Positions 22,543-30,357 of a stretch of DNA of 30,357 nucleotides are shown here, one piece after another. This stretch comes from an uncultured Eubacteriales bacterium. GTDB taxonomy: Bacteria > Bacillota > Clostridia > Oscillospirales > RGIG7773. Made by a program: the position numbers and the translations under genes. How positions within the stretch are numbered: position 1 is the first letter of the stretch; every line of letters begins with the position of its first letter. The notes below the pieces were generated by a model, which worked only from the letters and a program-made list of their open reading frames with translations, made no database searches and was not told the origin of the DNA. The stretch spans positions 1-30,357 of the forward strand of contig CAKTDK010000007.1 in the NCBI GenBank assembly GCA_934541205.1. The letters run 5' to 3'.

Positions 22543-23820
22543 TTGAAAAGGTTTTTATTATTTTTGTTGCCACTTGTTAGCATAATTATATGTACCTCAT
22601 GTTCTCCGCAAGAAAAAACAGCAAAAGAATCTAAATTTTATATTGATTTTCCTGAAGATTCAAAAAAAGTAGATAACTTTGATTCTCCCTATACAAAAAT
22701 GTATAAAAATGATGACGGTACGGCAGATTTTTATATTTTTTATTCTCCCGTTTTTTATTTAGATTCTTATAGTAATTATAAACCTATAGATAACACTATT
22801 GTTCAAACAGATAAAAATACATACGAAAACAAAAATAATAGTATTAAATTAAAAATGCCATGTGATTTTAGCAAGAATTTTTCTATGCATGACATACATA
22901 ATCTAAAAGAAAAAGAAATAATCTTTTCCTTCGATAAAATTTCACATCTGACAAAAGGAGCAGTTACCGATTTAACTAATATCTTCGGGGAAGATTTATC
23001 AGCCGTATTATATGAAAATAATAACATTAAAATCTTTTCATATTTTACAAATACCGGTTTTCGTTTTGAATTTCATTTTTTAAACAATGATAAAATTAAA
23101 ATGAATCTTCCGCTTGATTATGAATATATCAATATAAACGGAGTTTATACCGCATCGATAAACGATGAAAATAAGTTTACAATTAATCATCTTATAAAGA
23201 AAGTAAATAATGATATAATTACTTCTACAGCTGAAATGGAAGATAGTTCTATATTGATAGAAGGGTCCGCTGATGAAATAATTGAAATGTCTGTTGACTA
23301 TTATAGAAAAAAAAGTCCGGATACTACTGTATATAAAGGAAAAAATGATTCTTACTTATCAAATATTTCATTTTTAGAAGAAAATATGCAGTCTGAATAC
23401 TATGTACGAAATAAATTATTATGGTTTATATATCCCGAAGAAGAAGATATAGAAAGAGCAGAATTTATGTTGTATTCTTTTTCCGAAAATACCTCTGAAA
23501 TAAATGTCAGCTCTCCTTTTACTCAGTGGTCAAGTTCACAAATGACATGGGATAATAAAGTTTCTGATTCAGAAACAATTACTTCAAGCATAATAAATAA
23601 AGGAATTAATTTTATTGATGTTACACAGTACTATAAAGAATGCTGCAAAAACGCAGACAGTTATAAAGAAAATCGAGGTTTTTTAATAACTAATGTTAAA
23701 GGAAATAAACTAATAACAGGCACCGATGATAATCCCTCTTATTGTCCGGGCTTAAAGATAAAATTCAAAAAAATACCATCTTATACAATGGTAGTAACGG
23801 ATTTAATAAGATTAGATTAA
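22543..23820 (+). CDS. Secreted lipoprotein with C-terminal DNRLRE-type domain
   Basis: The 425-residue protein begins with a lipoprotein signal, MKRFLLFLLPLVSIIICTSC, with the acylated cysteine probably the last of these. The mature part has a long beta-rich region. Its last 150 residues (WFIYPEEEDIERAEFMLYSF, INVSSPFTQWSSSQMTWDNK and FIDVTQYYKECC) resemble the DNRLRE surface domain of Firmicutes, in which a TWxN motif precedes a DVT strand. The start is probably TTG 22543, just after GGGTGAG; GTG 22534 lies inside that site but is possible. It forms an operon with the following exported protein. Its ligand is unknown. Confidence 0.7.
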   Translation: MKRFLLFLLPLVSIIICTSCSPQEKTAKESKFYIDFPEDSKKVDNFDSPYTKMYKNDDGTADFYIFYSPVFYLDSYSNYKPIDNTIVQTDKNTYENKNNSIKLKMPCDFSKNFSMHDIHNLKEKEIIFSFDKISHLTKGAVTDLTNIFGEDLSAVLYENNNIKIFSYFTNTGFRFEFHFLNNDKIKMNLPLDYEYININGVYTASINDENKFTINHLIKKVNNDIITSTAEMEDSSILIEGSADEIIEMSVDYYRKKSPDTTVYKGKNDSYLSNISFLEENMQSEYYVRNKLLWFIYPEEEDIERAEFMLYSFSENTSEINVSSPFTQWSSSQMTWDNKVSDSETITSSIINKGINFIDVTQYYKECCKNADSYKENRGFLITNVKGNKLITGTDDNPSYCPGLKIKFKKIPSYTMVVTDLIRLD

Positions 23821-23836
23821 AGAGAGGTAAAAAATC

Positions 23837-24385
23837 ATGAAAAATTTCACAAAAATTCTAACCTTTGCACTAAGCTGCTGTCTTTTGCTTTCATTAGTAA
23901 ATGCACAGCCCGCTCAAAACAAAGTTGAAACGCGGCAATTAAGAACCAATTTTAATTATGAACTCAGCAGTGATCAAAAAAATCCTCTGGTAACTCAAGA
24001 ATCTGTTAATATGTATTCTTATGATAATTCTCAAAGTGATGTTGCCATAACTTCTGAAAGATCAGAGGATAATGTAACAATAGAAGGAACTGTTACTGTT
24101 AAAGATACTGTATACTCTTTTACTGCAAGCGGAACCGTATATGACGTAACTGCAAACGGAAAAGCTGCGGAAGTTGTAAGCACATGGGGATATATCAATG
24201 GTACAGAAGATAATATAAATATTGCATACTCTTCTATACCTTCTGAAAACAAAGTACTTGGAAGTGTTGTATTAGGATACATTCAAGGTTCTGAAAATCA
24301 TGCTAAGACTATGATATTTGGAAACGAATATAACGAAGCTATGACCGTGGCACAAGAATATGCAAAATTGAATAATGCCTCTTAA
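23837..24385 (+). CDS. Exported protein, N-terminal piece cut by an in-frame TAA
   Basis: The piece has 182 residues. A signal peptide is clear: MKNFTKILTFALSCCLLLSL then VNAQPAQ, with cleavage likely after NA. A threonine- and serine-rich beta-like region follows (VTIEGTVTVKDTVYSFTASG). AGAGAGG precedes ATG 23837, 16 bases behind the lipoprotein gene. The frame stops at TAA 24383-24385, yet stays open without interruption to 25195 after that codon. This therefore looks like the front part of a 452-residue gene. I do not recognise the family. Confidence 0.7.
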   Translation: MKNFTKILTFALSCCLLLSLVNAQPAQNKVETRQLRTNFNYELSSDQKNPLVTQESVNMYSYDNSQSDVAITSERSEDNVTIEGTVTVKDTVYSFTASGTVYDVTANGKAAEVVSTWGYINGTEDNINIAYSSIPSENKVLGSVVLGYIQGSENHAKTMIFGNEYNEAMTVAQEYAKLNNAS

Positions 24386-25195
24386 CTTAAAACTGAGTTA
24401 TCATCTGAACTAAACAGTGAAAATAATTCGGCTTTTCAAAATAATAATGATATTCTTCCCTTAAGTACAAGTGTTTACAACACCAGATATCGTAGTTACA
24501 GTGATTACGTATTCAAAATACCCTATGTTGGTATTTCAGCATATGCTCCGCTTCGGGCTCAACCTAATAAAGTTTATATGGTTTATATGAAATATAATGT
24601 GGATGACTATGCCTGTAAAGATTACATAATTTCTGATGTGGATAAAAATGCGTGGAGTTTCAGTATGCAAAATGTTCAATGTATTATGACCGTTCAGCCT
24701 CCTTCATCTGTTACTTCGCCTCATAACTATGCTCCGGTAATAGATTTAATGAGTGTATATCCGCTTCCTACAGAAAATGTTTCTCTCTCTGAAATTACCG
24801 TCCCTTTTTCTAATGGAACAGAAGTATCTCTTGATTCAATGGGTATATTTTCTTTGCCCTTAGGATTGTCTTATACTGATATAAACGTTTGGCAGCATTC
24901 ATATGAAAATAATGGAGGAAACAACAAAGCTATAGTGCAATACAACAAAGCTGCTACAACAAATTTAGTTTCTTCATTCTCTATTCCATCTTGCACTGAA
25001 AAAAAAGGCTTTATAGCAAGTATGACCTTTACGTCATTATATAATTCTTCTTCAAACTATACACTTACTTATTTTTGCAGAGGAGAGTTTAATTTTTCAT
25101 ATATAAACGTACTTGTTCCGACAAATTATACCATGAAAAGCGCTACTCTTTCCAATAATATAATAGTAGAAGGCTCCGGAGGAGATATGAAATAA
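24386..25195 (+). pseudogene. C-terminal remainder of the split exported-protein gene
   Basis: Directly after TAA 24383-24385 the same frame codes 269 more residues, beginning LKTELSSELNSENNSAFQNN and including a tyrosine-rich part (TRYRSYSDYVFKIPYVGIS). It ends with IIVEGSGGDMK. No ribosome-binding site serves the first internal ATG (24578), so this part is probably not made unless the stop is read through. A single base change, for example from CAA or GAA to TAA, is the simplest cause. Composition matches the upstream piece: many Asn, Ser and Tyr, few Cys. Confidence 0.7.
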
Positions 25196-25204
25196 AATAA
25201 ATTA

Positions 25205-25240
25205 AAAAAAGTCCTGCTGATAAAACAGCAGGACTTTTTT
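25205..25240. terminator. Terminator of the secreted-protein operon
   Basis: AAAAAAGTCCTGCTG (25205-25219) pairs perfectly with 25226-25240 around a six-base loop, ending in six T. Confidence 0.93.
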
Positions 25241-25316
25241 GATAATCTTACAGCTTTTATATATTATTAATAAATAATTGGCAATGATAAATCTGTATTA
25301 AAATAATGAAACGATT

Positions 25317-25370
25317 GAGGAATCTTTTTTACATTAAAGAAAGATTCCTCACTACCATTCAAAATGACAT
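25317..25370. repeat. Relic of the dispersed repeat seen at 10613-10763
   Basis: GAGGAATCTTTTTTACATTA is shared with unit A near the ribosomal operon, and the unit ends AAAATGACAT. GAGGAATCTTT (25317-25327) and AAAGATTCCTC (25340-25350) form an 11-bp inverted repeat. There is no gene in 25241-25512. Confidence 0.6.
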
Positions 25371-25512
25371 AAGGTAAAATGGAATGATACTACATTCTTA
25401 TCATTCTTAAAAAGCTTAGCGAACCTTAATATAAAATATAAGTAAGTATTTTCAAAAATCATTAAATTTTATGAATAATTATATAACTTTCTGTTAATAT
25501 TATATAATTGTA

Positions 25513-25540
25513 TTGACAAGTTTCGAAATTTGAGTATAAT
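25513..25540 (+). promoter_or_regulatory. Promoter of the regulator-clpB operon, with internal palindrome
   Basis: TTGACA (25513-25518), 16 bases, TATAAT (25535-25540). The palindrome CAAGTTTCGAAATTTG (25517-25532, one mismatched pair) fills the spacer, so a bound protein would block polymerase. No CIRCE or CtsR heptad repeat is visible. Confidence 0.8.
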
Positions 25541-25569
25541 ATATTATGAAAAACCAAGGAGGAATTAAA

Positions 25570-26208
25570 ATGAAGAAAAGCGTATACAGCATTGTACTTA
25601 TGGATGATGTTATTGATAAAATAGACAAATTAGCTTATTCTCACGGAACAAGCCGTTCCAATATGATAAATCAGATTTTGGCAGAGGCGGTTTCTCTTAC
25701 TACACCTGAGAAAAGAATGAACGATACTTTTGAAGAAATATTCCGTATTTTCGGAAATTTTAATGATTTTCGTCTTGACCGTCAGCCTTCTGAAGCTATG
25801 ATGTCTTTTAAAAGTCCTTTGAGATACAAATATAAGCCTACCATAAAATATTCCCTTGAACTTTTCAGAAATATTTATCCTGTTTTAGGTGAAATAAAAA
25901 TTTATACAAGAACTCAAAATTCAGAGCTTATATATTATCTTACAAGGTTTTTTGAAATATGGAGTATAATTGAAAAAAAATATAACAATAATTTATCTTG
26001 TGAAATATCCGATGGAAAATACACAAGAAAACTTATACTTCAAAGAGAAAATCCCAATATAACAAACACCCAAGTAGCAAAAAGCATATCCGATTATATA
26101 AACACTACAGATAAGGCGATGAAAATATTTTTTTCCAATGAAAATGATGCTGTTCAAATGGAAAATTTATATATTCAGTATTTGAAAAATCAGCCTTATC
26201 CCATTTAA
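25570..26208 (+). CDS. Ribbon-helix-helix-like regulator upstream of clpB
   Basis: The 212-residue protein begins with a ribbon-helix-helix-like segment: KSVYSIVLMDDVIDKIDKLA then YSHGTSRSNMINQILAEAV at residues 3-43, with the characteristic strand, helix, GTSRSNMI and helix order. The remaining 160 residues are unfamiliar: an aromatic-rich middle (SPLRYKYKPTIKYSLELFRN) and a helical end. ATG 25570 follows AAGGAGG; an ATG at 25546 precedes that site. It is separated from clpB by 18 bases. It may repress its own promoter through the palindrome there, and so control clpB; this is inference. Confidence 0.75.
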   Translation: MKKSVYSIVLMDDVIDKIDKLAYSHGTSRSNMINQILAEAVSLTTPEKRMNDTFEEIFRIFGNFNDFRLDRQPSEAMMSFKSPLRYKYKPTIKYSLELFRNIYPVLGEIKIYTRTQNSELIYYLTRFFEIWSIIEKKYNNNLSCEISDGKYTRKLILQRENPNITNTQVAKSISDYINTTDKAMKIFFSNENDAVQMENLYIQYLKNQPYPI

Positions 26209-26226
26209 TTTAAGGAGGTAACGATT

Positions 26227-28812
26227 ATGAACATTCAAAAACTTACTCAAAAATCTTTGGAAGCCGTTCAGTCGGCCCAAAGTCTTGCATCTGAGTATAA
26301 AAATCAGCAAATAACTCAGCAACATTTGTTATACGCTCTTTTAACTCAAGAAGGAGGCCTTATTCCTCAGCTTCTTATAAAAATGAACATTGATGAAAAT
26401 ACTTTTACGGCTCAGGTTCAAAACAGTCTTAAAAATCTTCCTAAGCTTTCCGGTTCTTTTGAGGTATATTTATCTCAGGAAACAGATAAGGCTTTGAATG
26501 ACGCTGAAAAAAGTGCGTTGGAAATGAAAGATGAATATGTTTCCGTTGAACATCTGTTTTTAGGAATTTTAAATAATGCAAATCCCGAACTTAAAAAGAT
26601 TTTCAAAGCATTTTCCATAAACAAACAAGAGTTTTTAAAAGCCCTTGCCTCTGTCAGAGGAAATCAAAGAGTAACCTCCGATTCTCCAGAATCCACCTAT
26701 GATGTTCTTAAAAAATATGGTCAGGACCTTGTGGAGCTTGCAAAAAATCATAAGCTTGATCCTGTAATCGGCCGTGACAGCGAAATAAGAAACGTTATCC
26801 GGATTCTTTCAAGAAAGACAAAAAACAATCCTGTTTTAATAGGTGAACCTGGTGTTGGAAAAACCGCTATTGCAGAAGGGCTTGCTATAAGAATAGTAAG
26901 AGGAGACGTACCTGACAGTCTTAAAGACCGCAGCGTATTTTCTCTTGATATGGGCGCCCTTGTAGCAGGAGCAAAATTCAGAGGAGAGTTTGAAGAAAGG
27001 CTTAAAGCAGTATTAAACGAAATCAAAAAAAGCGAAGGCAAAATAATATTATTTATCGACGAACTTCACACTATAGTAGGAGCCGGAAAAACAGACGGCG
27101 CTATGGATGCCGGCAATATTTTAAAACCTATGCTTGCCCGCGGAGAACTTCATTGTATCGGTGCTACAACGCTCAACGAATACAGACAGTATATTGAAAA
27201 AGACGCTGCTCTTGAAAGAAGATTTCAGCCTGTGCTTGTAGACGAGCCTACTGTTGAAGACAGTATCTCTATTTTAAGAGGTTTAAAGGAAAGATATGAA
27301 GTTTTCCACGGAGTAAAAATTACAGACGGAGCTCTTATAGCTGCGGCGACTTTATCAAACAGATATATTTCCGACAGATTTTTGCCGGATAAAGCTATTG
27401 ACCTTGTAGACGAGGCCTGCGCCATGATAAGAACGGAAATAGATTCTATGCCTACAGAACTTGATGAAATTTCCCGTAAAATTATGCAGCTTGAAATTGA
27501 AGAAGCCGCTTTGAAAAAAGAAAAAGACGCTTTATCAAAAGAACATCTTGAAGAAATTAAAAAAGAGCTTTCTAAAGACAGAGAAAAGTTTTCTTCCATG
27601 AAAGCTCAATGGGAAAACGAAAAGAACGCTATTACAAAAGTAAGAAAAATCCGTGAAGAACTTGAAAAAATAAACGGTGAAATCGAAAAAGCAGAGAGAA
27701 ACTATGACCTTGAAAAAGCTGCTGAACTTAAATACGGAAAACTTCCCCAACTTCAAAAGGAACTGAAAGAGGAGGAAGAAATTGCTAAAAAAGCCGAAAG
27801 CAATTCTACTCTTTTGCGTGATAAAGTAACAGATGAAGAAATTGCCAAAATCGTTGCAAGGTGGACAGGAATCCCTGTAACAAAGCTTATGGAAGGAGAA
27901 AAAGAAAAGCTTTTGCATCTTGACGATATTCTTCATAAAAGAGTTATAGGTCAAAATGAAGCCGTTGAAAAGGTATGCGAAGCTATAATTCGTTCTCGCG
28001 CAGGTATTGCCGATCAGCAAAGACCTATCGGTTCGTTTTTGTTCTTAGGTCCTACGGGAGTCGGAAAAACCGAGCTTGCAAAAGCGTTGTCCGAAGCGCT
28101 TTTTGATGATGAAAGCGCAATTATAAGATTTGATATGAGCGAATATATGGAAAAATTCTCTGTATCAAGACTTATAGGAGCTCCTCCCGGATATGTGGGA
28201 TATGACGAAGGCGGTCAGCTTACTGAAGCGGTCAGAAGAAAGCCTTATGCCGTACTTTTATTTGACGAAATTGAAAAAGCTCATCCCGATGTATTCAACA
28301 TTCTTCTTCAAGTTCTTGACGACGGAAGAATAACAGATTCTCAGGGAAGAACTGTTGATTTTAAAAACACTATTATAATTTTAACTTCAAATTTAGGTTC
28401 GACATATCTTCTTGACGGTATAAACGAAAACGGTGAAATTACAGAAGAAGCTAAAGAAAATGTAGAAAATATACTGAAACAATCCTTCAGACCGGAATTT
28501 TTAAATCGTCTTGATGAAATAGTATTCTATAAACCTTTAACTAAAGCTGAAATTTCGCAGATAGTAGATCTTCTTGTTAAAAATCTTCAAAAACGGCTTG
28601 ATGATAAACAGCTTACCGTAAATCTTACGGAAAGCGCAAAAAATTATATTATTGACAGTGGTTATGATCCGATTTATGGAGCAAGACCTTTAAAAAGATT
28701 TTTACAAAGAAAAGTTGAAACCTTAATAGGTAAAAAACTTATTTCAGAAGATGTTTTGCCTCAAAGCGTTTTAACCGTTGATTACGACGGAGAAAAGCTT
28801 GTAATAAAATAA
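26227..28812 (+). CDS. clpB: ATP-dependent disaggregase ClpB
   Basis: ClpB is a hexameric AAA+ unfoldase that rescues aggregated proteins with DnaK in the cytoplasm. The 861-residue length is typical. The N domain covers residues 1-145. The first AAA domain has Walker A GEPGVGKT at 206-213 and Walker B ILFIDELHT with Asp 278. The coiled-coil middle domain, needed for DnaK contact, lies at about 405-525 (EISRKIMQLEIEEAALKKEK). The second AAA domain has Walker A GPTGVGKT from residue 608, IGAPPGYVGYDEGGQLTEAV and the sensor-2 GARPLKR. AAGGAGG precedes ATG 26227. It is cotranscribed with the ribbon-helix-helix-like gene. Confidence 0.98.
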   Translation: MNIQKLTQKSLEAVQSAQSLASEYKNQQITQQHLLYALLTQEGGLIPQLLIKMNIDENTFTAQVQNSLKNLPKLSGSFEVYLSQETDKALNDAEKSALEMKDEYVSVEHLFLGILNNANPELKKIFKAFSINKQEFLKALASVRGNQRVTSDSPESTYDVLKKYGQDLVELAKNHKLDPVIGRDSEIRNVIRILSRKTKNNPVLIGEPGVGKTAIAEGLAIRIVRGDVPDSLKDRSVFSLDMGALVAGAKFRGEFEERLKAVLNEIKKSEGKIILFIDELHTIVGAGKTDGAMDAGNILKPMLARGELHCIGATTLNEYRQYIEKDAALERRFQPVLVDEPTVEDSISILRGLKERYEVFHGVKITDGALIAAATLSNRYISDRFLPDKAIDLVDEACAMIRTEIDSMPTELDEISRKIMQLEIEEAALKKEKDALSKEHLEEIKKELSKDREKFSSMKAQWENEKNAITKVRKIREELEKINGEIEKAERNYDLEKAAELKYGKLPQLQKELKEEEEIAKKAESNSTLLRDKVTDEEIAKIVARWTGIPVTKLMEGEKEKLLHLDDILHKRVIGQNEAVEKVCEAIIRSRAGIADQQRPIGSFLFLGPTGVGKTELAKALSEALFDDESAIIRFDMSEYMEKFSVSRLIGAPPGYVGYDEGGQLTEAVRRKPYAVLLFDEIEKAHPDVFNILLQVLDDGRITDSQGRTVDFKNTIIILTSNLGSTYLLDGINENGEITEEAKENVENILKQSFRPEFLNRLDEIVFYKPLTKAEISQIVDLLVKNLQKRLDDKQLTVNLTESAKNYIIDSGYDPIYGARPLKRFLQRKVETLIGKKLISEDVLPQSVLTVDYDGEKLVIK

Positions 28813-28861
28813 AATATAAATTGATAGACAAAAAAGTTTTTATAAATGGCTGCAAAAAGAG

Positions 28862-28897
28862 GAGAAAGCTTGATAAATCAAAGCTTTCTCTGTTTTT
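28862..28897. terminator. Terminator after clpB
   Basis: GAGAAAGCTT (28862-28871) pairs with AAGCTTTCTC (28881-28890), extended by GAT/ATC in the loop, then TGTTTTT. A short ORF laid over it (28846-29091) is not a gene. Confidence 0.85.
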
Positions 28898-28986
28898 GTT
28901 TATATGGGCTTCCTTCTAAAAAATATAAAAATGCTGTTTTCGTCGGCTGTGGGTATAATTTGGCGCAGGTATTTAAAAGTTTTTTA

Positions 28987-29811
28987 TTAAAAATTAATAC
29001 TATTTTTCATAATGTATTTTATTACACCGTCGTTATTATTATCTTCTGTTATTTCATCGCATATTTCTTTAACTTGAGAAACAGCGTTTGAAACACATAT
29101 TTTTTTGTCGGCAATTTTTAAAAGAGAGATATCGTTTAAATTATCGCCGAAAGCTGTTAACGTATCGGCATTTAAATAATCTTTAAGCCATAAAGCTCCC
29201 GATGCTTTTGAAGCATAAGGTGACATTATTTCAACATAATAAAAATCATTGTGAATATCCTTGTATGAAATAATAGCTGTATTTTGAATTGTTTTTATTT
29301 TTTCAGAAATATCTTCGGCTGTATTTTTATCGGTAAGAATACAAAAATATAATATGTTTTCAAGACTTGGAATGTCTTTGTAATAAGAAATTTCAAAAAA
29401 TTTTTTCAGCCGCCTCGAAGCTCTTTGATTATAAAATTGAATTTGATAGTCTTTTGTAAGAGCTTTATGATATACGTTAAGATATTTGTCTTTAATTGTA
29501 TAGACAAAGGGTGATACGGGATAATGGTTTAAAATTTTTAATATGGAAAAAGCCGTATCAGAAGGAATTAAATGAGTTTTAATATATTTTTCCTTTTTAA
29601 AGTCAAAAATTACGGCGCCGTTCATAAGTATTCCGGAAGTTATGGGAATATCTTTAAAAATATCTGTAACAGTTGCGGCGGTTCTTGCGGTTGCAACTGA
29701 AAATATAAGACCTTTGTCAATGAGCTTTAAAAGATTTTCTTTTGTAAACTTTGATAAGTTGCTTTGATTATTTAAAAGTGTTCCATCAAGATCAGATAAA
29801 TATAAATTGAT
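28987..29811 (-). CDS. Cof-type HAD-IIB phosphatase, non-standard start likely
   Basis: The HAD fold is clear: motif I LSDLDGTLLN, motif II FSVATARTAATV, a cap domain in the middle (FVYTIKDKYLNVYHKALTKD), motif III Lys in SKASGALWLKDYL and motif IV AFGDNLNDISLL. Such enzymes dephosphorylate sugar phosphates, FMN, PLP or similar. The ribosome-binding site GGGAGG lies at 29825-29820, but no ATG, GTG or TTG follows in frame; ATC at 29811-29809, eight bases away, sits where homologues start (274 residues). A TTG at 29871 would give 294 residues but overlaps a putative promoter and lacks a ribosome-binding site. Confidence 0.85.
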   Translation of the reverse strand: MNLYLSDLDGTLLNNQSNLSKFTKENLLKLIDKGLIFSVATARTAATVTDIFKDIPITSGILMNGAVIFDFKKEKYIKTHLIPSDTAFSILKILNHYPVSPFVYTIKDKYLNVYHKALTKDYQIQFYNQRASRRLKKFFEISYYKDIPSLENILYFCILTDKNTAEDISEKIKTIQNTAIISYKDIHNDFYYVEIMSPYASKASGALWLKDYLNADTLTAFGDNLNDISLLKIADKKICVSNAVSQVKEICDEITEDNNNDGVIKYIMKNSINF

Positions 29812-29839
29812 AAGGATTGCCTCCCATAATATTTTTAAG

Positions 29840-29871
29840 ATAATTTTATCAGTAAAAAACAGATTACGCAA
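29840..29871 (-). promoter_or_regulatory. Possible promoter of the HAD gene
   Basis: On the minus strand TTGCGT (about 29871-29866), 17 bases, then TAAAAT with TG before it (about 29848-29843). Its use would exclude TTG 29871 as the start codon. Confidence 0.4.
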
Positions 29872-30116
29872 TATAAAATTAATAAGTGAGTATTGATTTT
29901 TTTTAAAAAATGATTTATAATATCATAAGTTGACAAAGCATAATTTGTTTTAGTAATTTTAATCTAAGCGTTGTCTGGTGTAATTAGAAAAAACGATAGA
30001 TTTGTAAAATCAAATTTTAAGAATTTTAAAAAACTAAAATTCAGGGGCTCAAATGGAAGTTGTGTAACAGTGTGAAAACATAAGCCTTAATTACATAAAA
30101 ATCAATATTTATAAAT

Positions 30117-30193
30117 CGAGATGTGGCTCAGTTTGGTAGAGCGCTGCGTTCGGGACGCAGAGGTCGCAGGTTCAAGTCCTGTCATCTCGACCA
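30117..30193 (+). tRNA. tRNA-Pro (anticodon CGG), CCA encoded
   Basis: The acceptor stem pairs CGAGATG (30117-30123) with CATCTCG (30183-30189). The D arm has GGCTCAGTTTGGTAGAGC, the anticodon arm CTGCG-TTCGGGA-CGCAG gives anticodon CGG, and the T arm has GCAGGTTCAAGTCCTGT. Discriminator A and CCA follow. CGG reads the proline codon CCG. A terminator begins eight bases after the CCA end. Confidence 0.97.
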
Positions 30194-30200
30194 AAAGGGG

Positions 30201-30233
30201 CGAGTCCGAACCTAAAAAGTTCGGACTCGTTTT
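30201..30233. terminator. Terminator after tRNA-Pro
   Basis: CGAGTCCGAAC (30201-30211) pairs perfectly with GTTCGGACTCG (30219-30229), followed by TTTT. Confidence 0.93.
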
Positions 30234-30248
30234 CTAATAGTTCGGATA

Positions 30249-30356
30249 TTAAGGGTTCCGCCCGACCATAACTATACAGCTTTTGAATAATGCTGAAATA
30301 TCAGCGTTTTCAAGAGCTGTTTTATTTTTGCGTTTGGATGAAAACTGGTGAATTTT
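30249..30356 (-). CDS. Unidentified open frame running off the right edge
   Basis: On the minus strand the frame is open from the window edge to TAA at 30249-30251, giving 35 residues that end NADISALFKSCIVMVGRNP. It is too short to classify. It may be the end of a gene beside the tRNA, a common integration place, or chance. Confidence 0.2.
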   Translation of the reverse strand, partial: KIHQFSSKRKNKTALENADISALFKSCIVMVGRNP

Positions 30357-30357
30357 T

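Noticed and set aside
24383..24385. Recoding of the TAA as an amino acid
   Set aside because: TAA recoding is not expected in this group, selenocysteine and pyrrolysine use TGA and TAG, and no stimulatory structure is evident; a nonsense mutation is simpler.
25500..25545. CIRCE or CtsR site before the clpB operon
   Set aside because: Neither TTAGCACTC/GAGTGCTAA nor GGTCAAA-type heptads are present; only the unrelated TTTCGAAA palindrome.
27535..28020. 161-codon minus-strand ORF inside clpB
   Set aside because: It is antisense to the coiled-coil region; its Phe-rich translation reflects the Lys/Glu-rich sense codons.
28846..29091. 81-codon plus-strand ORF after clpB
   Set aside because: It runs over the clpB terminator and then antisense to the end of the HAD gene, with no ribosome-binding site.

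Overview
The window is low-GC DNA that looks chromosomal and comes from a Gram-positive, Clostridia-like bacterium (Firmicutes). The evidence is the Firmicutes order of the spc and alpha ribosomal operons, strong AGGAGG ribosome-binding sites, sigma-A promoters of the TTGACA / TATAAT type, a leucine T-box, a preQ1-I riboswitch with queT, and zinc-binding forms of S14, S4, L36 and adenylate kinase. I cannot name the genus.

Region 1 (1-10420) is the end of the ribosomal superoperon, read left to right without a break: rplN (3' end only), rplX, rplE, rpsN, rpsH, rplF, rplR, rpsE, rpmD, rplO, secY, adk, map, a small KOW protein, infA, rpmJ, rpsM, rpsK, rpsD, rpoA and rplQ. It closes with a perfect 16-bp terminator hairpin. 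These genes make ribosomal proteins, the translocon pore, the RNA polymerase alpha subunit and proteins for initiation and N-terminal maturation. The oddest member is L24, whose KOW loop carries an insertion of about 20 residues.

Region 2 (10421-14080) starts with about 650 bp of non-coding DNA holding decayed dispersed repeats. A four-gene operon of membrane proteins plus a YozG-like Xre regulator follows. A convergent AbrB-type zinc-finger regulator (14098-14361) has a perfect 25-bp inverted repeat directly upstream of its ribosome-binding site.

Region 3 (14460-15810) is the most unusual part: about 1.3 kb with no long gene. It holds two small-RNA-like units (14751-14842 and 15338-15422). 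Each lies just behind its own extended -10 promoter and folds into two hairpins with identical loops (CCCTTTA and CTGTCA) inside an outer stem. A decayed, inverted relic of the first unit lies at 14467-14512. The region ends with a preQ1-I riboswitch that covers the ribosome-binding site of a 20-codon leader ORF, which overlaps queT by ATGA.

Region 4 (15807-25240) is metabolic and cell-surface: queT; a DUF4434 glycosidase-like gene divergent from a Gfo/Idh/MocA-like gene; a lone O-antigen-ligase-family protein; T-box-controlled leuA; and a secreted pair, a DNRLRE-type lipoprotein followed by an exported protein gene split by one in-frame TAA.

Region 5 (25241-30357) has another repeat relic, a ribbon-helix-helix-like regulator in one operon with clpB (with a palindrome between the -35 and -10 of their promoter), a convergent Cof-type HAD phosphatase that lacks a standard start codon behind its ribosome-binding site, tRNA-Pro(CGG) with its terminator, and an unidentified open frame at the right edge.
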